NCBI GenBank assembly: GCA_035501735.1
Contig: DATJVR010000025.1
Location: 8,643-72,642 of the forward strand
Reading direction: 5' to 3'
Origin: PNAI01 sp035501735
GTDB lineage: Bacteria > Pseudomonadota > Alphaproteobacteria > Rhizobiales > Xanthobacteraceae
Length of the DNA stretch: 64,000 bases
Shown: one piece after another, positions 27,182 through 35,940 of the stretch
Numbering within the stretch: the first letter of the stretch is position 1
How the letters are laid out: each line of letters begins with the position of its first letter
Made by a program: the position numbers and the translations under genes
Notes under the pieces: generated by a model
Database searches by the model: none
Told to the model about the DNA's origin: nothing
What the model saw: the letters and a program-made list of their open reading frames with translations, nothing else

Positions 27182-28036
27182 ATGAAACTCCCTCAATTCG
27201 AATATGCCTGCCCGACGACGCTCGCCGATGCGGTGGCGCTGCTCGCCGCGCGCGGCGACGCCAAGGCGCTCGCCGGCGGCCAAAGCCTGATGCCGATGAT
27301 GGCGTTTCGCATCGCGCAGCCGTCGCTGCTGGTCGATCTGCGCAAATTGCCCGGCTTGCGCGAGATCAAGATTTCCAACGATGGCGTGCGGCTTGGTGCG
27401 CTGGTACGCTGGCGCGATATCGAGGATGACGCACGGCTTGCGACCGCGCACCCGCTGCTGAAAGCTGCTGTCGCGCACGTGGCGCACTATCAGATCCGCA
27501 ACCGCGGTACCGTTGGCGGCAGCATCGCTCACGCCGATCCTGCTGCTGAAATGCCCGGCATTGCGGTGACCTGCGATGCCGAAATCGTTGTGATGGGAAA
27601 ATCCGGCGCCCGCACCATGATGGCCGCCGATTTTTTTCGCGGTGCGTTGACGACGTCACTCGGTCCCGACGAGATCATTACCGAGGTGCGCCTGCCGCCC
27701 TGGCCTTTGGCGCGCCGCTGGGGATTTCAGGAATTCGCCCGCCGTCGCGGCGATTTTGCCATGGCCGGTGCTGCGGTCTTCTACGATCTCGACAAGTCCG
27801 GCAAAGCGAGCAACCCGCACATCGGGGTCATCGGCATTGGTGACAAGCCGCATCGCGTCACTGCCGCTGAAAATGCGCTTAACGGCAGGATTGTCGACGC
27901 CGCCGCAATCGCGCAGGTCGAAGCCGCAGCCTCTGCCGCGGTCTCACCGCAGGATGACATTCATGCCAGCGCCGCCTATCGCCGTGCGCTGGTTGGCACG
28001 TTGATCGAGCGCGCGCTGACAAGCGCGGCAGGATAG
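27182..28036 (+). CDS. FAD-binding middle subunit of molybdenum hydroxylase (CoxM/CutM-like)
   Basis: The 284-residue protein has the PCMH-type FAD domain. The loop ALAGGQSLMPMMAFR lies near 30-44, the second motif IRNRGTVGGSIAHADPAAEMP near 104-124, and a CO-dehydrogenase-type flavoprotein C-terminal domain follows from about 175. It carries electrons from the FeS clusters to an external acceptor. It is the first gene of an M-S-L operon: 4 bp separate it from the FeS subunit, whose stop overlaps the large subunit start. The set is complete and should form an (LMS)2 enzyme in the cytoplasm. Confidence 0.92.
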   Translation: MKLPQFEYACPTTLADAVALLAARGDAKALAGGQSLMPMMAFRIAQPSLLVDLRKLPGLREIKISNDGVRLGALVRWRDIEDDARLATAHPLLKAAVAHVAHYQIRNRGTVGGSIAHADPAAEMPGIAVTCDAEIVVMGKSGARTMMAADFFRGALTTSLGPDEIITEVRLPPWPLARRWGFQEFARRRGDFAMAGAAVFYDLDKSGKASNPHIGVIGIGDKPHRVTAAENALNGRIVDAAAIAQVEAAASAAVSPQDDIHASAAYRRALVGTLIERALTSAAG

Positions 28037-28040
28037 CCAT

Positions 28041-28517
28041 ATGCCGGTACGCTTCGAGGTCAACGGGAAATCGGTCAGCATCGACGTCGAGCCGCGCATG
28101 ACGCTGGCCGATTGTCTGCGGCATCAATTGCGCCTCACCGGCACGCACATCGGCTGCGAACACGGCGTATGCGGCGCCTGCACCGTGCTCGTGGACGGCG
28201 CGGCGGTGCGATCGTGCCTCATGCTCGCGGTGCAGGCCGAAGGAAGCAAGGTTGTCACCGTCGAAGGCCTTTCCAACGACGACGATCTCACGCCGCTGCA
28301 AAAATCCTTCCGCAAGCATCACGCCCTGCAATGCGGTTTTTGCACGCCCGGCATGATCACCACCGCGCACGCGCTGCTGAGCGAGGAGCCCGACTGCGAC
28401 GCCGATCGCATTCGCGATGTGCTGTCCGGCAACATCTGCCGCTGCACCGGTTACATCTCGATCATCGAGGCCGTGCTCGATGCGCGGGCTGCCTACAAGA
28501 ACGGCGGCAAGCCATGA
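28041..28517 (+). CDS. (2Fe-2S)-binding small subunit of molybdenum hydroxylase (CoxS/CutS-like)
   Basis: The 158-residue protein has both FeS motifs of the family. Cys39, Cys44, Cys47 and Cys59 form the plant-ferredoxin-type cluster (GCEHGVCGAC). Cys98, Cys101, Cys133 and Cys135 form the second cluster (CGFC and CRC). All eight cysteines are present, so it should be a functional electron-transfer subunit. The stop TGA at 28515 overlaps the ATG of the large subunit at 28514, indicating coupled translation. Confidence 0.95.
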   Translation: MPVRFEVNGKSVSIDVEPRMTLADCLRHQLRLTGTHIGCEHGVCGACTVLVDGAAVRSCLMLAVQAEGSKVVTVEGLSNDDDLTPLQKSFRKHHALQCGFCTPGMITTAHALLSEEPDCDADRIRDVLSGNICRCTGYISIIEAVLDARAAYKNGGKP

Positions 28518-30799
28518 AGAACACCTTCATCGGCAGCCCGTTGGAGCGCCGCGAGGACCTGCGCTTCCTGCGCGGCCGCGGGCAATACGTCGACGACCTC
28601 GCGCCGCAAAACCTGCTCTATGCCGTCATATTGCGAAGCGCGGTCGCTCACGGGCGCATCGTTGCGATCGACACGTCGGCCGCGCTGAAAATTGCGGGCG
28701 TTCGTGCCGTTATCACCGCCAAGGACATGCCCGGCGGCCCGCCGATCATTCCCATGCGGCTGCAACCGCTGCCCGAGTTCAAGCCGTTCGAACAGCCGGT
28801 CATCGCCTACGACAAAGTACGCTACGTCGGCGAGCCGATCGCGGTCGTGCTGGCAACGAGCGTGGCAATCGGCGAAGACGCGCTCGAAACCATCGACGTG
28901 GAGATCGAGTCGCTGCCGGCTGTGGCCGATTGGCAAGTGGCAGCGCGGGACGAAAGCCTCCTGTTCGAAAGCCAAGGCACCAATCGCTCGCTCGTTTTCC
29001 AGGCGCGCAAGGGCGACGCCGATGCGTCATTTGTCAATGCGCCCTATGTGCGGCACGAGCGCATGCGAACGGGCCGCCATTATGGGCTCACGCTCGAGCC
29101 GCGCGGCGTGATGGCCGAGTGGGATGCAGCGAACGGCAAATTGACGGTGTCCGGCGCCGCGAAAGTTCCCTTCTTCAACCGACGAATTCTTGCCAAGCAG
29201 ATCGGCCTCCCGGAAGACTCGATCGAAATGATCGAGAACGACGTCGGCGGCGGCTATGGCGCGCGCGGCGAATTTTATCCTGAGGATTTCTTGATTCCGT
29301 TTGCGGCTCGCCATATCAACCGCCCGGTGAAATGGATCGAGGACCGGCGAGAGAACCTGATGGCCATGAATCACGCGCGCGAAACCGAGGCTGAACTGGA
29401 GGTGGCCTGCGCGCGCGACGGAACGCTGCTCGCCATCCGCGGCCAGATCCATACCGACATGGGCGCCTATATGCGGACCAATGGCGCCGTCGGTGCGCGC
29501 AATGTCGCGCAGTTCCTCGCCGGGCCCTACCGCGTGCCGCACATCAAGATCGATTCCCAGCTCTGGATGACCAACAAGACGCCGGTCGGCACCTATCGCG
29601 GTCCTGGACGCTTCGAGGCCAACTTCTATGTCGAGCGCCTGCTCGACATGATCGCCGATGATCTCGGCATCGATCGGATCGAGCTGCGGCGCCGCAATCT
29701 GATTACTGCTGCCGAGCAGCCTTATGGTGTCGCGACCGTCCAGCCCACCGACGCCAAGGACGAGTACGACAGCGGCGATTATCGCGCCACGCTCGATCGC
29801 GCGTTAAAGGAGATCGACTGGCCGCAGGCCTCGAAGCTCGGTGGCCAATTGATCGATGGCAAATACCATGGCGTCGGCGTCTCGTGCTTCATCGAAGGCG
29901 GCGCCGCCGGCCCGAAGGAAACCGCTCGGCTGGAAGTCAACGATGACGGCACGATTTCGGTTTTCCTCGGCACGTCTTCGGTCGGTCAGGGCGTCGAGAC
30001 GGTGTTCGCGCAGATTGCCGCTGATGCGCTCGAACTGCCGATCGAGCGCATCCGTCATGTCCATCATGGCTCGACGGCCTATGTGAGCGACGGCTATGGC
30101 GCGTATCATTCGCGTTCTACCGTCATGGGCGGCTCGGCCGTACTCGATGCCGCCAACAGTTTCCTCGCGGCGATCCGTGCAGCTGGCGCCAAGCGTCTTG
30201 GTTGCGCACCGCCCGCCATCAAGATTGACACTGACAAAATCAGCGGTCCTGACGGCCAATCGCTCCCGCTGAAGCAATTTGCCGGGCTGAGCGCCGAAGG
30301 CGCGTTCCTCAACAAGAAACACACCTACAGCTACGGCGCCCATGCGGTGCACATCGCGGTCGATCCAAAACTCGGCCGCATCGACATCATCGATTACGTG
30401 ATGGTGCAGGACGTGGGTCGTGCGGTCAATCCGCTCACGCTGCGCGGCCAGATGGTCGGCTCGCTGGTGCAGGGCCTCGGTGGCGCTATGCTCGAGCATT
30501 TGCAGTATGACGAGGACGGGCAGTTTCTCACCGGCTCGCTCGCCGACTACCTGCTGCCGACCGCAAGCGACTTCCCCAATCTGCGCTGCGTCGTGCTCGA
30601 AGATTTCCCCTCGCCGATCAATCCACTCGGCGTCAAGGGCGCGGGCGAGGGCGGCATCATCGCAGCCGGCGGCGCCATCGCCAACGCCGTGGCGAATGCG
30701 CTGCGGTCTTTCGGCGCAGACCCGCGCCAGCTGCCGCTCACCCCGACTTACATCTGGGAGTTGGTGCAAGCCGGCCAGCGCAAAGCAGCAGCGGAATGA
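28514..30799 (+). CDS. molybdopterin-binding large subunit, xanthine dehydrogenase family
   Basis: The 761-residue protein is a close paralogue of 22892-25171. It shares the GSPLERREDLRFLRGRGQYVDD start, IENDVGGGYGARGEFYPED near 247, VGTYRGPGRFEANFY near 362 and GAGEGGI near 715. The substrate loop again lacks the Cys of CO dehydrogenase, so the true substrate is probably an aldehyde, N-heterocycle or aromatic. It is the third gene of the M-S-L operon. A cupin gene follows 62 bp later. The frame is open upstream to 28112, which is an out-of-frame shadow of the FeS gene. Confidence 0.93.
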   Translation: MKNTFIGSPLERREDLRFLRGRGQYVDDLAPQNLLYAVILRSAVAHGRIVAIDTSAALKIAGVRAVITAKDMPGGPPIIPMRLQPLPEFKPFEQPVIAYDKVRYVGEPIAVVLATSVAIGEDALETIDVEIESLPAVADWQVAARDESLLFESQGTNRSLVFQARKGDADASFVNAPYVRHERMRTGRHYGLTLEPRGVMAEWDAANGKLTVSGAAKVPFFNRRILAKQIGLPEDSIEMIENDVGGGYGARGEFYPEDFLIPFAARHINRPVKWIEDRRENLMAMNHARETEAELEVACARDGTLLAIRGQIHTDMGAYMRTNGAVGARNVAQFLAGPYRVPHIKIDSQLWMTNKTPVGTYRGPGRFEANFYVERLLDMIADDLGIDRIELRRRNLITAAEQPYGVATVQPTDAKDEYDSGDYRATLDRALKEIDWPQASKLGGQLIDGKYHGVGVSCFIEGGAAGPKETARLEVNDDGTISVFLGTSSVGQGVETVFAQIAADALELPIERIRHVHHGSTAYVSDGYGAYHSRSTVMGGSAVLDAANSFLAAIRAAGAKRLGCAPPAIKIDTDKISGPDGQSLPLKQFAGLSAEGAFLNKKHTYSYGAHAVHIAVDPKLGRIDIIDYVMVQDVGRAVNPLTLRGQMVGSLVQGLGGAMLEHLQYDEDGQFLTGSLADYLLPTASDFPNLRCVVLEDFPSPINPLGVKGAGEGGIIAAGGAIANAVANALRSFGADPRQLPLTPTYIWELVQAGQRKAAAE

Positions 30800-30861
30800 C
30801 CGCGTTGACGCGCCCTGTCGTCGAAGCCTAGATTCAAGCAAACATCAAACAGGAGCGTTTC

Positions 30862-31392
30862 ATGAGTGTTGCACGGCATCCGCGCCCGAAGGAGCTCGAG
30901 GGCGTTCCCATCGAAGAGATCATGAAGAAGTACGTCGGCCGATTCCGCGAGAAGAAGCCGGATTGGGCCGCGTTCGAGGACGCCAAGATCGAGGGCTTCA
31001 AACGCGCGCAGCATCGCTTCATCGGCGCTGGCGGCTCCGGCAAGCACGGCGACCCAACCGTCATCCCGGCTGGAAATTTCACGCTCTCGATCATGTATGT
31101 CGAGCCCGGTCAGGGCAATGCCGCGCACACGCACGAAGTGGAGGAATGCTTTTTCGTACTGCAAGGTTACCTCGACGTGTTTGTCGAGGACGAAAGCGGC
31201 AAGCGCCTCACCACGCGACTCGGGCCGTGGGAATGCATTTCCTGCCCCGCTGGCGTGATCCATGGCTATCAGAACGACAGCCTCGAGCCGGTCTATTTTC
31301 AAGTGATGCTCGGCCGCGGTCGGCCGGAAACCATGGGCTACGCCGACGACGAGCTTTACAAGCGGCGCGACGCCCACCTCAAGGCGGTGTAG
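30862..31392 (+). CDS. cupin domain protein
   Basis: The 176-residue protein has a standard cupin barrel. VEPGQGNAAHTHEVEECFFVLQG (near 84-106) supplies His-x-His and the downstream Glu of motif 1. CPAGVIHGYQN (near 131-141) supplies the motif 2 His. The metal site looks intact, unlike the cupin at 7653. AGGAG lies seven bases before the ATG. It follows the Mo hydroxylase operon in the same direction and may belong to it as an accessory, isomerase or dioxygenase. The function is not determined. Confidence 0.87.
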   Translation: MSVARHPRPKELEGVPIEEIMKKYVGRFREKKPDWAAFEDAKIEGFKRAQHRFIGAGGSGKHGDPTVIPAGNFTLSIMYVEPGQGNAAHTHEVEECFFVLQGYLDVFVEDESGKRLTTRLGPWECISCPAGVIHGYQNDSLEPVYFQVMLGRGRPETMGYADDELYKRRDAHLKAV

Positions 31393-31399
31393 GCGCGTT

Positions 31400-34300
31400 T
31401 CACTCTGCTGCAACCACGCGCTGCACTTGCCATTGCGCGAGCAGCGCGCGCAGCGATGCCGGTTTGATCGGCTTGTTCAGCAGTTGAATGTTGTGCTCGC
31501 GTGCGATTAAACGAATGTCCAAATTGCGATCGGCGGTGATCAGAATCGCCGGTAGTTCCGTCCCCAAGCGGCGGCGCAACTCGACGATGGCCTCGATGCC
31601 GTTGCCCTGGCCGAGGTAATAATCGACCAGCAGCCCGTTGAGCGCGATTTGTGTCTCGGAAAGGGCGCCGATCGCGGTCGCCAGGTCCGGTGCCTTGACC
31701 ACCTGGCAGCCCCAGCCGCCGAGCAGCGCCTCCATGCCGTCGAGAATCTTCGGCTCGTCGTCGATGCACAGCACGGACATGCCGATGAGCTGCCCGCGAT
31801 CGAGGCTGACGAGTTTGCGCTGCGTTTCCCGTAGCGGCAAAGCGTTCGATATCGGGACCGTGACCGAGAAACGCGAGCCCCGCCTGATCTCGGATTTCAG
31901 TTCCACGTTGTGATTGAGCACGCGCGCGATACGCTCGACGATCGACAAGCCCAATCCAAGCCCGCGCGCGACCTTTGCGCCATCGTCAAGCCGGTGGAAT
32001 TCGCGGAAGACGACGCGTTTTTTTGAAGCCGGAATGCCGAGGCCGGTATCAAACACGTCGATCCGCAGGCGTGTGCGCCGGCGCCGGCAGCCGACCAGCA
32101 CGCGGCCCTTCGGCGTGTATTTGATCGCATTGGAGACGAGATTCTGCAGCAGCCGCCGCAGCAGCCGGCGATCCGAGCTCACGCGCAATGAGCACGGCAT
32201 GAATTTCAACGAAAGGCCCTTTTCGCGCGCCATCGGCGCGAACTCGACTTCCAGTTGCCGCATCAGGTCGTTGATGCGGAAGGTGACGATTTCGGGTTTC
32301 AACGCGCCGCTGTCGAGCCGCGACATATCGAGCAGCGCGCCGATGATTTCCTCGACCGCTTCAAGCGATGCATCGACGTTGGCGATTAGCCGCGCGTCCT
32401 CGTTGCCCGCCTGCCGCTCGGTCAACGATGTCACGTAAAGGCGGGCCGCATTCAACGGCTGTAGAATGTCGTGGCTTGCGGCGGCCAGGAAGCGGGTCTT
32501 GGAGACGTTGGCGTCCTCCGCATCGGCCTTGGCGCGCTCGAGTTCCGCGTTGAGCCGCGTGAGCTCGGTGGTCCGCTCGCGCACCCGCATTTCCAGCGTC
32601 GCATTGGCGCGCTCGAGCGCTTCCGCCGCGGCAACCGTGGGCGAGATATCCGTCACCGTCATCACCATGCCGCCGTCGGGCATGCGGTTCGTGCGCAGCT
32701 CGCAGACCAGCCCGCGCTCGGGAAACCGCGCCAGAATTGGCTCGCTGCGCGCCGCATGATGCTCGACGTGCGTGCTCATCACGGTTTGTATCGTGTCCGA
32801 GGCAAACGCCCCGTGGTCGGCGTTGCTCCGCAATATTTCGTCAAGTCCGGTTCCGACTCGCGTGAGTTCGGGCGGCAGGTCGAGGATTTCGCCGAACTGC
32901 CGGTTCCAGCAGATCAGGCGGAGATCCTTGTCGTAGACCGCGATGCCCTGCCGCACGTGATCGAGCGCCGTCTGCAGGATTTCTCGGTTGTAGTGAATCG
33001 CGGCATTGGCGTCGTCGAACGCTTTGAGCGCTGCCTTTGTCGACAACGTGCGTTTTCGCAGCAAAAGCGACATCACGAGCCGCGATGATGCAGCCCCGAT
33101 CGCCGACGCGAGCAAATGCTCGGCATGGCGGACCAACTGGAAGTCCGCTTCCGCCTGCGGATCGAGACTGATGCGGCGCGCCGTGGCAAAGGTCTGTAGC
33201 GCCGCGCGTGTGCGCTCTTCACCCAGATAGCGCGCGACGGTGGTCGTGAGCTCCTCGACCGTCACCGTGGAGCGCCACAAAAAACCCGGACTGATCGGAG
33301 CCAAATGCGTGGGAACGAACAGTTCCGACTGCAGCCGTTCGATCGATGTCGGTTTGCGCCACAGCGAGAACCCGACATAGGCGAGAATGTTCAACGTGAG
33401 CGACCAGACCACGCCATGCACCAGCGGATGCAGATCGAGACCGAACAACGCCTGCGGTCTAAGCCATGCAATGCCCCAGGGACCGTCGGTCAGTATTTGC
33501 CTTCCGATGATGCCGACGTCGGCAATGCTCGGCAGCAGCAGCGTATAGGCCCAGGCCGAAACACCGATCGTCAACCCGGCAATCGCGCCGCGCGAGGTGC
33601 TGCGGCGCCAGATCAGGCCGCCAAAGAAGGCCGGCGCAAGTTGTGCGATCGCCGCAAACGAGAGCAGTCCGATTGCGGCGAGCTGCGCATCTCCTGCCAA
33701 GCGGTAATAAAGATATGCCAGCAGGAGAATCAGGAAGATGGCGGCGCGGCGCACCGTCAGCAGCAACCCGCCGACATGCTCGCGGCCGCTGATGAAAGCT
33801 TCGCGTCGCTGCAAGACCCACGGCACCACGATATCGTTCGACACCATGATCGACAGCGCAACCGATTCGACGATCACCATCGCCGTTGCCGCCGACAGAC
33901 CGCCGACGAACGCCGCCAGCGCCATGAGGTTGGAACCGCCGGTCAACGGCAACGCGAGCACGAACATGTCGCTGTCGACCTTGCCGAGCGGAAACTTCAA
34001 CAGGCCGGCCAGCGCGATCGGCAGCACGAACAGATTGATCAGCACGAGATAGAGCGGGAACAACCACGCCGCGCGCTTGATCTCGCCTTCGTTGTTGTTC
34101 TCGACCACCATGACGTGGAATTGCCGCGGCAGCAGCACGATGGCGACGATCGATAGCGCTGTCATCGCCGCCATCAATCCAAGTTGCGGCTCTCGCGTCA
34201 GCACGGCGGCGGTGTTTGCTTGTTTCATCGCCTGCGAGAACAACGCCGCTGGCCCATCGAATAGCCAGAAAGTCACGAACACGCCGACCGCGAGAAAGGT

Positions 34301-34924
34301 GACGAGCTTGACGATCGATTCCGTGGCGATCGCCAGCATCAATCCATTCTGATGCTCGGTCGCATCGATATGGCGCGTGCCGAACAGGACTGCGAACGCC
34401 GCCATCAACAGCGCGACAACCAGTGCGATGTCGCCGAACCACGCCTGTTCGAATCCTGTTTTGGTCGTGATGTGCAGCAGGATCGTGCCGACCGAGGATG
34501 ACACGGCCTTCAGCTGGAGTGCGATGTACGGAATGGTCCCGATGATCGCGATCAGCGCGACCGCGGCTGCCACTGTCTGATCCTTGCCGTAACGGGCCGC
34601 GATGAAATCGGCGATCGAGGTGATGTTATGCGCCTTTGCCAGCCGGACCACGCGCATGATCAACGGCCAGCCAAGTCCGATCATCAGGATCGGCCCGATA
34701 TAGATCGTCAGAAAATCGTATCCGGTGCGCGAAGCCAGGCCCACCGACCCGAAGAACGTCCACGACGTGCAATAGATGGCGAGCGAGAGGGGGTAGATCA
34801 GCGCGCGCAGGCGGCCGCTGCGGCTGCCTTGCCGCATCTTGTCGCCAGCGCTGGCAATCACGAACAGCAGGCCGATGTAGCCGAGCGCCACCGCGACGAC
34901 GAGCCAGCCTTGCAGCATACGCAC
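31400..34924 (-). CDS. CrbS-like transporter/hybrid sensor histidine kinase (SSS-STAC-PAS-HK-REC)
   Basis: The 1174-residue inner-membrane protein joins a sodium/solute symporter domain (about 1-520, many helices) to a signalling half. A STAC-like linker (TVEELTTTVARYLGEER...) lies near 560-640 and a PAS domain near 655-770. The HisKA domain (AAASHDILQPLNAARLY, with the phospho-His) lies near 820, and the HATPase (NLVSNAIKYTPKG, GLGLGLSIV) spans 910-1025. A receiver at 1049-1170 has the DDE pair and Asp1101 (LVDYYLG). Architecture follows the CrbS/MxtR family, which senses acetate or short-chain metabolites with a LuxR-type regulator. Substrate here is unproven. Confidence 0.9.
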   Translation of the reverse strand: MRMLQGWLVVAVALGYIGLLFVIASAGDKMRQGSRSGRLRALIYPLSLAIYCTSWTFFGSVGLASRTGYDFLTIYIGPILMIGLGWPLIMRVVRLAKAHNITSIADFIAARYGKDQTVAAAVALIAIIGTIPYIALQLKAVSSSVGTILLHITTKTGFEQAWFGDIALVVALLMAAFAVLFGTRHIDATEHQNGLMLAIATESIVKLVTFLAVGVFVTFWLFDGPAALFSQAMKQANTAAVLTREPQLGLMAAMTALSIVAIVLLPRQFHVMVVENNNEGEIKRAAWLFPLYLVLINLFVLPIALAGLLKFPLGKVDSDMFVLALPLTGGSNLMALAAFVGGLSAATAMVIVESVALSIMVSNDIVVPWVLQRREAFISGREHVGGLLLTVRRAAIFLILLLAYLYYRLAGDAQLAAIGLLSFAAIAQLAPAFFGGLIWRRSTSRGAIAGLTIGVSAWAYTLLLPSIADVGIIGRQILTDGPWGIAWLRPQALFGLDLHPLVHGVVWSLTLNILAYVGFSLWRKPTSIERLQSELFVPTHLAPISPGFLWRSTVTVEELTTTVARYLGEERTRAALQTFATARRISLDPQAEADFQLVRHAEHLLASAIGAASSRLVMSLLLRKRTLSTKAALKAFDDANAAIHYNREILQTALDHVRQGIAVYDKDLRLICWNRQFGEILDLPPELTRVGTGLDEILRSNADHGAFASDTIQTVMSTHVEHHAARSEPILARFPERGLVCELRTNRMPDGGMVMTVTDISPTVAAAEALERANATLEMRVRERTTELTRLNAELERAKADAEDANVSKTRFLAAASHDILQPLNAARLYVTSLTERQAGNEDARLIANVDASLEAVEEIIGALLDMSRLDSGALKPEIVTFRINDLMRQLEVEFAPMAREKGLSLKFMPCSLRVSSDRRLLRRLLQNLVSNAIKYTPKGRVLVGCRRRRTRLRIDVFDTGLGIPASKKRVVFREFHRLDDGAKVARGLGLGLSIVERIARVLNHNVELKSEIRRGSRFSVTVPISNALPLRETQRKLVSLDRGQLIGMSVLCIDDEPKILDGMEALLGGWGCQVVKAPDLATAIGALSETQIALNGLLVDYYLGQGNGIEAIVELRRRLGTELPAILITADRNLDIRLIAREHNIQLLNKPIKPASLRALLAQWQVQRVVAAE

Positions 34925-35092
34925 TCCTGCGCCACCCGGGGTTCGACCCCAAAGGGCCCCGGAACCCCTCCCTTACGCTAGGTCACCACAGAAGGCGTGG
35001 GATTGTCCACCGTGCGTTGATGCACGTATAAGGCACGCGCAGTTTCGAGAGGTACGTGGGCCGGAGGGGCCCCGCTGATGGAGGAGGCAAGC

Positions 35093-35500
35093 ATGCTCAA
35101 GAAATTTCGCGACTTCGCCCTGCGCGGCAACGTGGTCGATCTCGCGGTCGGCGTCGTAATCGGCGCAGCCTTCGGGAAGATCGTGGAGTCGATGGTTGGT
35201 GATATTTTCATGCCGGTCATCGGAGCGATCACGGGTGGCATCGATTTTTCCAACTACTTCACTCCATTGTCGCCCAAGGTTCACGCCGCCACGCTCGCCG
35301 AAGCAAAGAAAGAGGGCGCTGTTCTGGCCTGGGGCAACTTCATCACCATCACCATCAATTTCATCATTATTGCGTTCGCGTTGTTTGGCGTCGTCAACCT
35401 GTTCCAGCGCCTTCGCCAAACCGAGGAGACCAAACCCGCCGCTCCTCCGCGCCAGGAGGTGCTGCTGGCCGAGATTCGCGATCTGTTGGCCAAAAAATAA
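35093..35500 (+). CDS. mscL: large-conductance mechanosensitive channel MscL
   Basis: The 135-residue protein is a textbook MscL. An amphipathic N-terminus (MLKKFRDFALRGNVVDLAVGVVIGAAFGKIV) leads into TM1. The periplasmic loop holds DIFMPVIGAITGGIDFSNYF. TM2 is ITITINFIIIAFALFGVVNLF and the C-terminal cytoplasmic helix is charged (EVLLAEIRDLLAKK). It opens under membrane tension to release solutes on hypo-osmotic shock. AGGAGG lies five bases before the ATG at 35093, which fixes the start over an in-frame ATG at 35078. It is divergent from the sensor kinase. Confidence 0.96.
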   Translation: MLKKFRDFALRGNVVDLAVGVVIGAAFGKIVESMVGDIFMPVIGAITGGIDFSNYFTPLSPKVHAATLAEAKKEGAVLAWGNFITITINFIIIAFALFGVVNLFQRLRQTEETKPAAPPRQEVLLAEIRDLLAKK

Positions 35501-35620
35501 TCCTTGCAGTTCCGGGGCTTGCATGCCGCAAAGAACCGGCGTTATTTAATAGGCGGTGGAAATAAGAAGTGGCGACTCGGCCTGTGGTCGAGTTGGATGC
35601 GTGCGGAGGAACCACCAATA

Positions 35621-35884
35621 ATGGGGCAGGATACAAGAACTCACGCCGTCGCGACCGACGGCGCCGAGCGGCAGCGCTTTCCGGGCCAGGAACGCCTCAC
35701 GCAGCGCGAACGCGAGGTTCTGGCTGAGATCACCGGCGGGGCCTCCAACAAGGAAGCCGGTCGCCGCCTCGGTATCAGCCCGCGCACCATCGAGGTCCAT
35801 CGCGCGCGCATCATGGACAAACTCGGCGCCAAGAATGCCGCCGATCTCGTTCGCATCACGTTGAACGAGGGCCGCAATATCTGA
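35621..35884 (+). CDS. LuxR-type helix-turn-helix protein lacking a receiver domain
   Basis: The 87-residue protein consists of a short lead and a complete GerE/LuxR DNA-binding domain (LTQREREVLAEITGGASNKEAGRRLGISPRTIEVHRARIMDKLGAKNAADLVR). There is no room for a receiver, so it is not a phosphorylation-controlled regulator by itself. The ATG at 35621 has GGAGGA ten bases upstream; the frame stays open to 35504. It follows mscL by 120 bp and lies close to the CrbS-like kinase, whose usual partner is a LuxR-type regulator with a receiver. A functional link is only suggested. Confidence 0.85.
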   Translation: MGQDTRTHAVATDGAERQRFPGQERLTQREREVLAEITGGASNKEAGRRLGISPRTIEVHRARIMDKLGAKNAADLVRITLNEGRNI

Positions 35885-35940
35885 ACGCAACACCGCCCTT
35901 ATTTGACGATCGCGCGCGGGCGCGGCATTGATCGCGCCCG

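Noticed and set aside
34961..34990. GGAAC upstream of mscL as an EcfG promoter
   Set aside because: After 16 bases the sequence is GTCA, not CGTT, and the distance to mscL is long.
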